Shown piece by piece: positions 1-7,529 of a stretch of DNA of 58,332 nucleotides. The translations under genes and the position numbers were made by a program. How positions within the stretch are numbered: position 1 is the stretch's first letter; every line of letters starts with the position of its first letter. The DNA is from Stieleria sedimenti (GTDB lineage: Bacteria; Planctomycetota; Planctomycetia; Pirellulales; Pirellulaceae), in NCBI RefSeq assembly GCF_025060895.1, contig NZ_JANZKV010000178.1:1805-60136 (forward strand). Reading direction: 5' to 3'. The notes beneath the pieces are model-generated. The model saw nothing but the letters and a program-made list of their open reading frames with translations. It had not been told where the DNA came from and made no database searches.

Positions 1-21
1 CACAGCGTTGCCGTTCGGGGT

Positions 22-40
22 GGGCCAACGCCGTTGGCCC
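22..40. repeat. Perfect hairpin downstream of the DUF1573 gene
   Basis: GGGCCAAC (22-29) and GTTGGCCC (33-40) form an 8-bp perfect stem with a 3-base loop. It lies 22 bases beyond the stop of the minus-strand DUF1573 gene, so it could act as a transcript-end hairpin. No T-tract follows on the minus-strand side, so a REP-like palindrome is equally likely. Confidence 0.5.
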
Positions 41-62
41 GTCGGCTCGCGGCCGCTGCCGA

Positions 63-1061
63 TCACTCTTCGCGGATGTCGGCGGTCAGGATGGCTTTGG
101 CGGTGACAGATTGATCGCCGGCGGTGGTGATCAGGACGGTCACCTTTTGCGGGCCTTCGGCGTCGGTCGGGGTGAAGGTGGCGGGAACGATGTGGATCGT
201 CTTGGCGACGGTTGCTTGGGGGAAGGAGACGTCCCAACCTTCGCAGGTGATCGATTCGATCGTGAAGGGGGTGGCGCCTTTGATCACCAATCGCTTTTCA
301 ATTTTTTGCCCCGGCTTCAGGCTGCCGAAGGCGATCGCCTGGGGAGAGATACTGAGCGGGCTTTCGACGGTTCCGCTGACCGGGAAGGGGACTTCGGGGC
401 GTTTGGTGTCGTTGGTGATGACGATGATTTCGTTTTGGAAGGGCCCCGTGGGCGCGTCTTCGCGGATCGCGACGGTCAACTCATAGTCGGCTCGGCCGGC
501 GCTTCGGCTGACCAGTTTCTTGCTGGGGACCAACCACGGCACATTGCTTCGCACGTCGGCAATTTCCCAGTCGCTGCGGCCGGCATACAGCACACGAGTG
601 GTCTTGCTGGCCGTTTCGCCTTGATTGACGGTGCCAAACTCGATCGCACCGGGGTGGAAGACCATGTCGCTGCGAATGTAGCCGTCCACACGCAGCCGTA
701 CTTCGCTGAAAAAGGGCTTGTCGACCACAACGGTCAGCGTCGCGCCCTTGGTTCCCCGAAAGGTGTCGGTGTTGAATCGCGCCAGAATCGATCCCGTTTG
801 TCCGGGCTCGATGTACTCGGTTTCGACGATCGGCGTCGTGCATCCACAGCTCCGTCGGACCGTTTGGATGTGCAGCGGTTGCGTGTAGGGGTTGTAGACC
901 GGGAAGCGGAATTCCGTTTTGGAAGCAACGGCCACGGTTCCAAAGTCATGCTTCTTGATCGCAAAGGCGTTGTCGGGCCATTGAGACTGGGCCGGTGCGG
1001 ATGCAGCGATCGAAAACGAAGTCGCAATGGTCGCAAGAGTGATAACGGTGGCGCGGAACAT
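63..1061 (-). CDS. Secreted DUF1573 domain protein
   Basis: A 332-residue exported protein of unknown function. The start chosen is the ATG at 1061 because it is followed directly by a signal peptide (residues 1 to about 26, hydrophobic ITLATIATSFSIAASA, then APAQS). An upstream in-frame ATG at 1127 would bury that signal. The mature protein begins with a DUF1573/ASH-like beta domain: an H-D-F-G-T-V start near residue 39 and the hallmark SCGCTTP at residues 71-77. Two further Ig-like repeats begin with F-G-T-V and F-G-S-L near residues 145 and 245, so the protein looks like three tandem beta domains. Such proteins are common and often multi-copy in planctomycetes; no enzymatic role is known. 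It is divergent from the sigma/kinase pair, which suggests separate regulation. Confidence 0.85.
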   Translation of the reverse strand: MFRATVITLATIATSFSIAASAPAQSQWPDNAFAIKKHDFGTVAVASKTEFRFPVYNPYTQPLHIQTVRRSCGCTTPIVETEYIEPGQTGSILARFNTDTFRGTKGATLTVVVDKPFFSEVRLRVDGYIRSDMVFHPGAIEFGTVNQGETASKTTRVLYAGRSDWEIADVRSNVPWLVPSKKLVSRSAGRADYELTVAIREDAPTGPFQNEIIVITNDTKRPEVPFPVSGTVESPLSISPQAIAFGSLKPGQKIEKRLVIKGATPFTIESITCEGWDVSFPQATVAKTIHIVPATFTPTDAEGPQKVTVLITTAGDQSVTAKAILTADIREE

Positions 1062-1310
1062 GTGTGGGAATCCCCCCGGATGGCGATGTTGTGTAGTGAC
1101 AGTGTTCATGCAGCGCGAATACTCCACAAGGTGTTCCCCGCTGGAGGGAACCTAGGTCGAGAATTTGACATTGGTCGCCACGGCGCCGGAAAAAAACAAT
1201 CGCTTGGAGTCGCGGCGATCGGGCGGCTTGCTCCATTTTTCCGGGATGAATCCTGTTACGATGGGAATGATTACCGAATCCAGGTAGACGGGCAAGGGAA
1301 TCCCCCTCGG

Positions 1311-1341
1311 TTGAACTGTTTTTCCGCAAGATCCGTATAAT
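1311..1341 (+). promoter_or_regulatory. Candidate housekeeping promoter of the sigma gene
   Basis: TTGAAC (1311-1316) is followed after 19 bases by a perfect TATAAT (1336-1341). The 19-base spacer is long, but the -10 match is exact, which is rare in GC-rich DNA. It would give a leader of about 110-135 bases before the ECF sigma gene. This is a pattern match only. Confidence 0.45.
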
Positions 1342-1357
1342 CCCGCGGTCGGATTAT
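1337..1357. promoter_or_regulatory. Inverted repeat overlapping the candidate -10 element
   Basis: ATAATCC (1337-1343) and GGATTAT (1351-1357) are exact inverted copies separated by 7 bases. The left arm overlaps the candidate TATAAT box and the right arm falls near the expected transcription start. An operator for a dimeric repressor is the simplest reading, but no regulator is identified. Confidence 0.35.
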
Positions 1358-1484
1358 CGCGACGACGTCGACCTTGCGCCCCGCCTTGCTTCGACACTTG
1401 CTTTGCAAGGTCCCAATCCAGCCAATCCACCGCTTTTTTGATCGTCTGGACGATGTTATGGAATGGCGCAACAATCTGAACGTG

Positions 1485-2159
1485 ATGGACAACCACCCCA
1501 ACGATCCTCCCGGAGCCGACAGCAGTGGAGCGGAACGGTTTGCCGCTGCGCTGGAGCGTGTTCGTGAGGGAGACGACGAAGCGATCGGCGAGCTCTGGAA
1601 CGGATACTTCCAACGGCTGGTACGTTTGGCGGCCAAGCGTCTGCCGTCCAACCTGAAGCGAGCCGGTGACGAAGAAGACATCGCACTGTCGGCCTTCAAC
1701 AGTTTCATCGCGGGGATTCGACGCGACCAGTTCCCAGATCTCAGTGGCCCCGACAACTTGTGGGGGTTGTTGATCACGTTGACCGGCCGCAAAGTCAATG
1801 CCCACCTGAGGTTCCAGACCCGTCAGAAACGTGGCGGCGGTGCCGTTCGGGGGGAATCGGTGTTCATGCATGAAGACGATACCCGGAAGTCACCCGGCAT
1901 CGGTGGGGTTTCTGACGAATCGATGACCGCAGATCTTTACGTGGAGCTGGAAGAGACATGCAATGCTCTGCTGGATCAATTGCCAGACGCCCAGTTGCGT
2001 CAGATCGCGGTGATGCGGATGGATGGGTTTTTGGTCGACGAGATTGCCGACCGGTTAGGGCTCAGCAAACGCGCGACCGAGCGGAGGTTGCAATTGATTC
2101 GGCGGACTTGGTCCGAAGCCGTCCATTCCAACGACGAGGAAATGGACGAGTCGGTTTGA
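1485..2159 (+). CDS. ECF-type RNA polymerase sigma factor
   Basis: A 224-residue protein with a two-domain ECF sigma layout. Region 2 runs from about residue 18 (FAAALERVREGDDEAI) through the AGDEEDIALSAF helix. Region 4 is at the C-terminus, with LPDAQLRQIAVMRMDGF and a helix-turn-helix VDEIADRLGLSKRATERRL. It resembles the large planctomycete-specific ECF groups. The ATG at 1485 is chosen because it leaves a short tail before region 2; ATG 1458 is a reasonable alternative and ATG 1374 is unlikely. No anti-sigma gene adjoins it. The next gene, 91 bp downstream, is a Ser/Thr kinase, a pairing common in planctomycetes that suggests phosphorylation-controlled signalling. Family assignment is firm; target promoters are unknown. 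Confidence 0.85.
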   Translation: MDNHPNDPPGADSSGAERFAAALERVREGDDEAIGELWNGYFQRLVRLAAKRLPSNLKRAGDEEDIALSAFNSFIAGIRRDQFPDLSGPDNLWGLLITLTGRKVNAHLRFQTRQKRGGGAVRGESVFMHEDDTRKSPGIGGVSDESMTADLYVELEETCNALLDQLPDAQLRQIAVMRMDGFLVDEIADRLGLSKRATERRLQLIRRTWSEAVHSNDEEMDESV

Positions 2160-2250
2160 GCCTGGTGAGTGAATGGTCGATCGTAGAACACCCGATGGCT
2201 GCGGCAAGCGACGCGGCACAAACAAGCCTGTGACCCGGTGGTAAAACACG

Positions 2251-5200
2251 ATGAACTTGGACGACCTGACCGCCGACGAATTGGCCGCGATCGATACGGT
2301 TTGTCTGGAATTCGAGGAATGCTTTCCGACCGATCGTCCGTTGTCGGTCGAACAGGCGATCAAGTTGTTTATTGAGCAACATCCCAGTACGCCGCTGCGC
2401 GAGCACATCGAACTGTTGCGTGAAGAGCTGCTGGCAATCGAAAACGAACTGCAATCGAAACGACGTCGCGCCAGCCAGGCGGCCGAATCCCGGCCCACAC
2501 CGTTCCAGTCTAAGACCGGCGTCCCCGTACAACCGGACCCGGTGTTGGGTTTTGCCGACCCGACCGGCCCGCCGGTCGGTGAGCAACCAGCGTCCGATGC
2601 CGATGCCCCGGTTGCCCGCGCTGATGTTGCCCGCGCTGATGTTGCCCGCGCTGATGATCGTCCGGCGGCTGTCGGTCCACGAGCGACCCAATGGATGGCT
2701 CCGGCGCCGGTTGCGGGGCGATCACCGAAATCGAGCGAACGCCCAGCCTCGGAGGACGGTTCCGCCTCGGCGAAATCGCCTGCTGCGGCGAAATCCCCTG
2801 GCACTGCTGATCGAGCCGGTGCCAACGATCGCTTGGCCCGCGGCGAATCGGTCAGCGCGATCGGGCCGTATGCGATCGGTCGGATTCTGGCCCGTGGCGG
2901 CATGGGGATCGTCTATCGCGCCCTCGACACACGGCTGGACCGCCCCGTTGCGATCAAGATGTTGGGCTTTCCGCACTTGGCACCGTCGGACCCCAAGCGA
3001 ATCGAACTGGTGGAGCGATTTGAACGCGAGGCCAAGGCCGTCGCGGCGCTGTCGCATCCCAACATTGTGGAGCTGTTCGACGTCGGGATGGCGGGCGATG
3101 CGCCGTATGCGGTGATGGAGTTTCTGAGCGGTCTGACCTTGGCCGAGCAACTGGTCGCCGGTCCGATGTCTCCAGAGCAGACCTGTCAGATCGGGATGCA
3201 GATCGCAGGTGCACTGGCGACCGCGCACGCCGCGGGAGTGATCCATCGCGATTTGAAACCACAGAACGTGATGCTGGTCGACCATCATGATTCGGCAGGC
3301 GATTCGGCGCCGAGAGTCAAGTTGGTCGATTTCGGACTATCGCGGGTCAGTGATTCAGCGTTCGCCGATGCCGACCAAGACACCAGCCGGACTCGATCGG
3401 GGATGATTCTGGGAACACCCGGATACATGGCGCCCGAACAGGCGCGGGGCGAATCGGCGACCAGCGCGGCCGACATGTTTGGATTCGGGTGCGTGTTGTA
3501 CGAAGTGTTTTATGGAAAGCAGGCGATCCCCGGTGAGACTCCGGCCGATCGATTGGCCGGCACATTGAGGGGAGAAGTCGAGTACGATCACGGCCCATGC
3601 GAGAAGTCGGCGGTGTTGTGTGAGCTGATCGCCCAGTGCCTGAACAAGGATCCCGCCAAGCGTCCGACGGCGACGGACGTCTATGCGCGTTTGCGTCGCT
3701 TTGACTTGAGCAGCAGCATCGCGGCAACATCGCCGCGGACCAACGAATCGGTCGACCGACACGGAGCCGGCGAGGGAATCTTGCGGCGACACGTGTTGAC
3801 GACGTTGGCCGGCGGGCTATTCGGCGGCATGCTGGGCGGACTGTCATTGGGCAAGACGTCCTCGCGGATGGGATCGATCCAATCGATCGCGGTCTTGGAG
3901 CTTCGTGACATCAACGCCAAGGCGGGTGAGCGGACCGGTGGAGCGACGCCGTTGGCCGACCGGAGCCTTGCCGACGGTGAAATCCTTGCCTCGGCGCTCG
4001 TCAATGAACTGTCGGCGGTGGACGGCCTGACGGTGCTTCCCTACCGGCCGCTGACGGCCCAAACGCCCGAGCAGTTTGTCGCGCTGGGCGAAGAACTGGG
4101 GGTCGATGCGTTTTTGACCGGGGCCTTCGAAAGTCAAACGGCGGGACAACAAACCTATTGGGTCGTCAGCTGGCAACTCGTCAGTGCCGTCGACGGCAGC
4201 CTGATCGATGGCAAACAATTTGTGACCGAACAGTCGGTCGCCATGCCGGGAGGACAGTTCCTGACGCAAAGTGCGGTGGCGTCAGATGTCGCCAAACAGA
4301 TCGGACGTGCCCTGGTCACCAGCGGGCAAAAAAGCGATGCACCGGACCCGATGGCCTACGGATGCATGATGAAAGGGCATGCCTACGCGGATGCCGACAG
4401 CACCAAGGGCCTCATGCGGGCGCTCAGTTGTTTTGAAAAGGCCCATGAAGAAGACCCGCGGTTGAGCGAACCGCTGGCGGCAATCGCCCTCGCTTCGCTG
4501 ACCCTGGCCTCACGAACCGACTCGGCAGAGTCGCTCGCCCATCTGGAAAAAGCACGCAGCAGCATGACCAAGGCGCTCGAAAAAGATCCCAACTCCGTCG
4601 ACGCTCGATTGGCCCAAGCGATGATCGAATGGCAGTCGCTGGATCATTTCGACGAAGCCTATCGGATCTTCGCCGAATTGCACCGCAAGTATCGATACAA
4701 CTTCCAAGTCCAACACCAGCGCGGGTTGCTGTTGGCGGCGCTCGGTTTGGGCGAGCAAGCGATCGACGCATTGCGGACGGCGACGAAACTGAACCCGATG
4801 TCGATGCTGATCAAAACCGACAAGAGCCGCGTGGATTGGTTCTTCCAATATGATCGTCGTGCACTGATCGATGCACAACGCTATCGCGACTCGACGCCGG
4901 AATCGAATCCTTCCCGAATGCTCGCTGTCGGATTGCTGATCGACATCTACGAACAGCGAGGCGATTTTCAAAACGCGGCCGAGCAGCAGGGGATGGCAAT
5001 GACGCCGACGACGTCACAGGACTATTTTCGCATGCGTCAAGACACGTTGGCAGAGTATCCCTACGGCCCGTTCGGCACGACTCTCAATCGGGCCATCTTT
5101 GATTTGCGGACCCTGCCGAAGCTGGACGATTCGATACTGGGTGTGTTGAGCGAATCCGGAGCGACGATGTTCTCCCTGTTGCTGGCCCAGCATCCCGCGT

Positions 5201-5274
5201 TCTTCCAGCTTCGCATCCGCCCGGCCGCCGCCCCTTACTTGCCATCGACAAAGAATATCGGACGGAGTGCCTGA
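2251..5274 (+). CDS. Serine/threonine protein kinase with TolB-like and TPR regions
   Basis: A 1007-residue Hanks-type kinase. Residues 1-200 hold a helical start and a low-complexity Pro/Ala linker. The kinase domain (about 204-485) has a glycine-rich LARGGMGIVY loop, VAIK with Lys236, HRDLKPQN with Asp334, DFG with Asp360, and GTPGYMAPE near 388. A short Gly-rich hydrophobic segment (about 516-535) may cross the membrane. Then comes a TolB-like region (SIAVLELRDI, LADGEILASALVNELSAVDGLTVL) and a helical repeat stretch of TPR type (about 690-900). All catalytic residues are present, so it should be active. Its neighbour is the ECF sigma factor, the likely pathway partner. The C-terminus ends abruptly at a 17-bp tandem duplication; the downstream open frame probably belonged to this protein. 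Confidence 0.85.
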   Translation: MNLDDLTADELAAIDTVCLEFEECFPTDRPLSVEQAIKLFIEQHPSTPLREHIELLREELLAIENELQSKRRRASQAAESRPTPFQSKTGVPVQPDPVLGFADPTGPPVGEQPASDADAPVARADVARADVARADDRPAAVGPRATQWMAPAPVAGRSPKSSERPASEDGSASAKSPAAAKSPGTADRAGANDRLARGESVSAIGPYAIGRILARGGMGIVYRALDTRLDRPVAIKMLGFPHLAPSDPKRIELVERFEREAKAVAALSHPNIVELFDVGMAGDAPYAVMEFLSGLTLAEQLVAGPMSPEQTCQIGMQIAGALATAHAAGVIHRDLKPQNVMLVDHHDSAGDSAPRVKLVDFGLSRVSDSAFADADQDTSRTRSGMILGTPGYMAPEQARGESATSAADMFGFGCVLYEVFYGKQAIPGETPADRLAGTLRGEVEYDHGPCEKSAVLCELIAQCLNKDPAKRPTATDVYARLRRFDLSSSIAATSPRTNESVDRHGAGEGILRRHVLTTLAGGLFGGMLGGLSLGKTSSRMGSIQSIAVLELRDINAKAGERTGGATPLADRSLADGEILASALVNELSAVDGLTVLPYRPLTAQTPEQFVALGEELGVDAFLTGAFESQTAGQQTYWVVSWQLVSAVDGSLIDGKQFVTEQSVAMPGGQFLTQSAVASDVAKQIGRALVTSGQKSDAPDPMAYGCMMKGHAYADADSTKGLMRALSCFEKAHEEDPRLSEPLAAIALASLTLASRTDSAESLAHLEKARSSMTKALEKDPNSVDARLAQAMIEWQSLDHFDEAYRIFAELHRKYRYNFQVQHQRGLLLAALGLGEQAIDALRTATKLNPMSMLIKTDKSRVDWFFQYDRRALIDAQRYRDSTPESNPSRMLAVGLLIDIYEQRGDFQNAAEQQGMAMTPTTSQDYFRMRQDTLAEYPYGPFGTTLNRAIFDLRTLPKLDDSILGVLSESGATMFSLLLAQHPAFFQLRIRPAAAPYLPSTKNIGRSA
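2611..2655 (+). repeat. 15-bp in-frame tandem repeat in the kinase linker
   Basis: The unit GTTGCCCGCGCTGAT occurs three times without change at 2611, 2626 and 2641. It encodes V-A-R-A-D repeats in the linker before the kinase domain. Exact identity suggests recent expansion, and the 15-bp length keeps the frame. Confidence 0.9.
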
Positions 5275-5296
5275 CCGGGCGGAGTGCCTGACCAGG
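5263..5296 (+). repeat. 17-bp tandem duplication at the kinase stop codon
   Basis: CGGAGTGCCTGACCGGG (5263-5279) is followed directly by CGGAGTGCCTGACCAGG (5280-5296), with one mismatch. The kinase stop TGA (5272-5274) lies in the first copy. Because 17 is not a multiple of 3, the duplication changes the reading frame of everything downstream. Confidence 0.9.
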
Positions 5297-5755
5297 TCGG
5301 TGCGGGATGGCCGTCTGGAAGCCGCCGCGGCCAAGCTTTTCCTGGAATCGCAAATGACCTTTACGGACCGCATGATCGAGTTGGCGATCGCAATGAAATC
5401 CGCCGGTGTCCCCTGGCAACCCTCGGCGGGACACTATGTCTTGGACCAAGATCGGGTGGTGCAGCGAGCGTCACCGTTTCAGGAGCACGTTTACTTCGTT
5501 CTGAACCTGCCGCACTTCGTGAAATTGGCCGGTGGGGTCGACGCGTTCGTGGACAAAATGGTCTGGTTGCCGACCTGGGAACAGTCGCGTCAGGTCCTTC
5601 GCGATGCCGGAATGACGGACCAATGCCTACAATCGATCCTGCTGGAAAAAAATTCGATCGCCCGGCAAGAGGAGTTGGTGACGCTTTACGAGCTGATCCT
5701 GGATCGTTTCGGCGGCGCGTCGCTCTCCGCCGATTCCCCCAATCTTGCCGTCTAA
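5267..5755 (+). CDS. Possible detached C-terminal segment of the kinase gene
   Basis: A 162-codon open frame beginning at a GTG that overlaps the kinase stop; ATG 5354 would be the first ATG (133 residues). I recognise no family. Most of it looks like genuine protein: mixed helical sequence (QMTFTDRMIELAIAMKSAG, LYELILDRFGGA), with no signal peptide or membrane helix. Removing one 17-bp copy puts it in the frame that reads AIDKEYRTECLTRS across 5241-5282, which is protein-like and lies inside the present kinase 3' end. I therefore infer that this was once the kinase C-terminus, separated by the duplication and probably a nearby 1-base loss. A small, translationally coupled independent gene is the alternative. 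Confidence 0.5.
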   Translation: MPDRAECLTRSVRDGRLEAAAAKLFLESQMTFTDRMIELAIAMKSAGVPWQPSAGHYVLDQDRVVQRASPFQEHVYFVLNLPHFVKLAGGVDAFVDKMVWLPTWEQSRQVLRDAGMTDQCLQSILLEKNSIARQEELVTLYELILDRFGGASLSADSPNLAV

Positions 5756-6176
5756 GGATCGGACGACGGGCAGCTGTTGAATCGCTGTTGGTGGGATAGG
5801 CTTCGAATCCGTGGGTTCGGCATCGACGCCATGATGTGAGCCCGTCGCGCGAGCGCGAAACGCCGCGTTGCCCCTAGCTCACACGTGCGGGCTTCAATCG
5901 ACAGCCCGCTCGTGCCCTGCCGCGACCAACAACCACCCCCGCTTGGCTGAAGGGATGAGCGAAGGGATGAGCGAAACGGCGCGAGCCGTCCGGTTTCGGC
6001 TCGGACGACCGCAGGGCGCGCGCCCTGCCGCGAACCAAACCACATCGCTCGACCCGGACTGGGAAAACGCTCGTTGGGGCGATTGTGACGCCGTCGATCG
6101 GCATCGCTGATTGCTGGAACCGAGACCCTTCGTCGACTAGACTGCAGACGCGTTCACTTTCCTTTTCTCTCTCCGC
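5756..6176. other. Intergenic region with small repeats
   Basis: This 421-bp gap has no convincing gene. It holds a 12-bp tandem pair (AGGGATGAGCGA at 5951 and 5963), a perfect 18-bp palindrome (6011-6028), and a 12-mer GCCCTGCCGCGA present at both 5914 and 6022. The composition suggests decayed genome-dispersed repeat material. The promoter of the GTPase operon should be near its right end, but no clear consensus was seen. Confidence 0.6.
6011..6028. repeat. Perfect 18-bp palindrome
   Basis: GCAGGGCGCGCGCCCTGC reads identically on both strands. It lies about 150 bp upstream of the GTPase operon. It may be part of a REP-like dispersed repeat or a binding site; position alone does not decide. 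Confidence 0.6.
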
Positions 6177-7526
6177 ATGAGCGACTTTTCCCGCATGCCG
6201 ACCGCAGCAAGAACTCAGGCCCTGACGTTGCTCAACAAGGTGACGTGTCCGCATTGCTGGCATGCGTATGCGCCCGAGGAGTCACTTTGGATCGCCGAAC
6301 ACCCCGATTTGTTGGGCGATGCCAAATTGGGGTTCCAGCACGCCAAGCGGTTTTTGCCGAGTCGTTTCAGTCCCCAGGGGGATGCGATCGATGAGATGGG
6401 GCAGTACGCGACGCGGATGGCCTGTCCCAAATGCCATCTGCACGTCCCGCGTTCGATGTACCAGGTGCCGAGCCTGTTCTTCAGCATCTTCGGTGCGCCG
6501 GCGTGCGGCAAAAGCTATTTTCTGACATCGATGTCCTGGAAACTTCGTCAGACCTTGCCGAAACGATTCGCCGTTTCGCTCAGCGATGTGGATGCGGAAA
6601 CGAATTCGCGGATTCATGAATACGAAGAGTTACAGTTCATGAACCCGGATCTGGACACGCCGGTCGCGCTGGCGAAAACGGAGGAGCAGGGGGACATGTA
6701 CGACACGGTCGACATGGGCGACCACAGCGTCTCGTTGCCGCGGCCGTTCATGTTCAATCTGCAACCGCTGTCCAATCATCCGCGTTACCGTCTCAACCGC
6801 GAGATTTCCAAGTTGGTTTGTCTGTACGACAATGCGGGGGAGAGTTTCTTTCCCGGAGCGGACAAGACGGTCAACCCGGTCACCCGGCACTTGGCCTGTT
6901 CCAAGTGTCTGTTTTTCTGTTTTGATCCGACACAGGACACGCGTTTCCGCCGCGCTTGCGAAGGCAAGACCGAGGATCCGCAGATGGTGTCTCGAACCTC
7001 ACGCTTGGCTCGCGAGACCACGGTGCGCCAAGACACGATTTTGTTGGAGGCGATCCAGCGGGTGCGTCGCCATGCCGGCCTGCGCGACGATGAATTGCAT
7101 CAACGTCCCCTGATCGTCATTGTGACGAAGTGGGATGCGTGGAAGAATCTGTTGCCGGATGTTTCGTCCGAGGAGCCGTATTTGCCGGTCAAGGGCACCA
7201 AGTTCTGCTCGCTCGACAGCCGACGCATCAAGGAAACGTCTGAGCGGGTCGGCGAGTTGATGGCGGAGATTTGTCCCGAGATCGTCGCCGCGGCCGAAGG
7301 GTTCTCGACCAGTTTGACCTTCATCCCCGTCAGCGCCAGTGGCAGCAGCCCGACGGTCGATCCGGCAACCGGCACGTTGGGGATTCGGCCGCGAGACATG
7401 CAGCCGTATTGGGTCGAGATCCCGATGTTGATGGCGTTGCACAATTGGGCGGGCGGTCTGGTCGGAGCGACCGGCGATACCGCCTCGTTGGACGACGGTC
7501 GCTGGCTGACGGAACAACTCGAGTGA
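6177..7526 (+). CDS. Zinc-ribbon P-loop GTPase (double-GTPase type)
   Basis: A 449-residue cytoplasmic GTPase candidate and first gene of a four-gene operon. Two CxxC pairs, CPHC (24-27) and CPKC (83-86), can form a treble-clef or ribbon zinc site before the P-loop GAPACGKS (106-113). Later motifs are a DNAGE switch/Walker B site (218-222), TKWD (317-320) as the base-specificity motif, and a V-S-A-S loop near 383, all as in TRAFAC-type GTPases. The order of a zinc region before a GTPase, next to a GAP1-type gene, matches the double-GTPase families described in predicted bacterial conflict systems. There is no signal peptide or membrane helix. The stop is 3 bases from the TTG start of the next gene. 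Specificity for GTP is inferred from TKxD. Confidence 0.75.
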   Translation: MSDFSRMPTAARTQALTLLNKVTCPHCWHAYAPEESLWIAEHPDLLGDAKLGFQHAKRFLPSRFSPQGDAIDEMGQYATRMACPKCHLHVPRSMYQVPSLFFSIFGAPACGKSYFLTSMSWKLRQTLPKRFAVSLSDVDAETNSRIHEYEELQFMNPDLDTPVALAKTEEQGDMYDTVDMGDHSVSLPRPFMFNLQPLSNHPRYRLNREISKLVCLYDNAGESFFPGADKTVNPVTRHLACSKCLFFCFDPTQDTRFRRACEGKTEDPQMVSRTSRLARETTVRQDTILLEAIQRVRRHAGLRDDELHQRPLIVIVTKWDAWKNLLPDVSSEEPYLPVKGTKFCSLDSRRIKETSERVGELMAEICPEIVAAAEGFSTSLTFIPVSASGSSPTVDPATGTLGIRPRDMQPYWVEIPMLMALHNWAGGLVGATGDTASLDDGRWLTEQLE

Positions 7527-7529
7527 CCT

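Larger units (their letters stand above)
1062..1484. other. Divergent intergenic region with no further gene
   Basis: This 423-bp gap separates the minus-strand DUF1573 start from the plus-strand sigma gene. Open frames here on both strands are extensions of neighbouring shadow frames and lack family features. The recognisable content is a candidate promoter and an inverted repeat, listed separately. Confidence 0.6.

Noticed and set aside
111-1340. 409-codon plus-strand frame opposite the DUF1573 gene
   Set aside because: Composition typical of an antisense shadow; the minus strand has a signal peptide and the SCGC motif.
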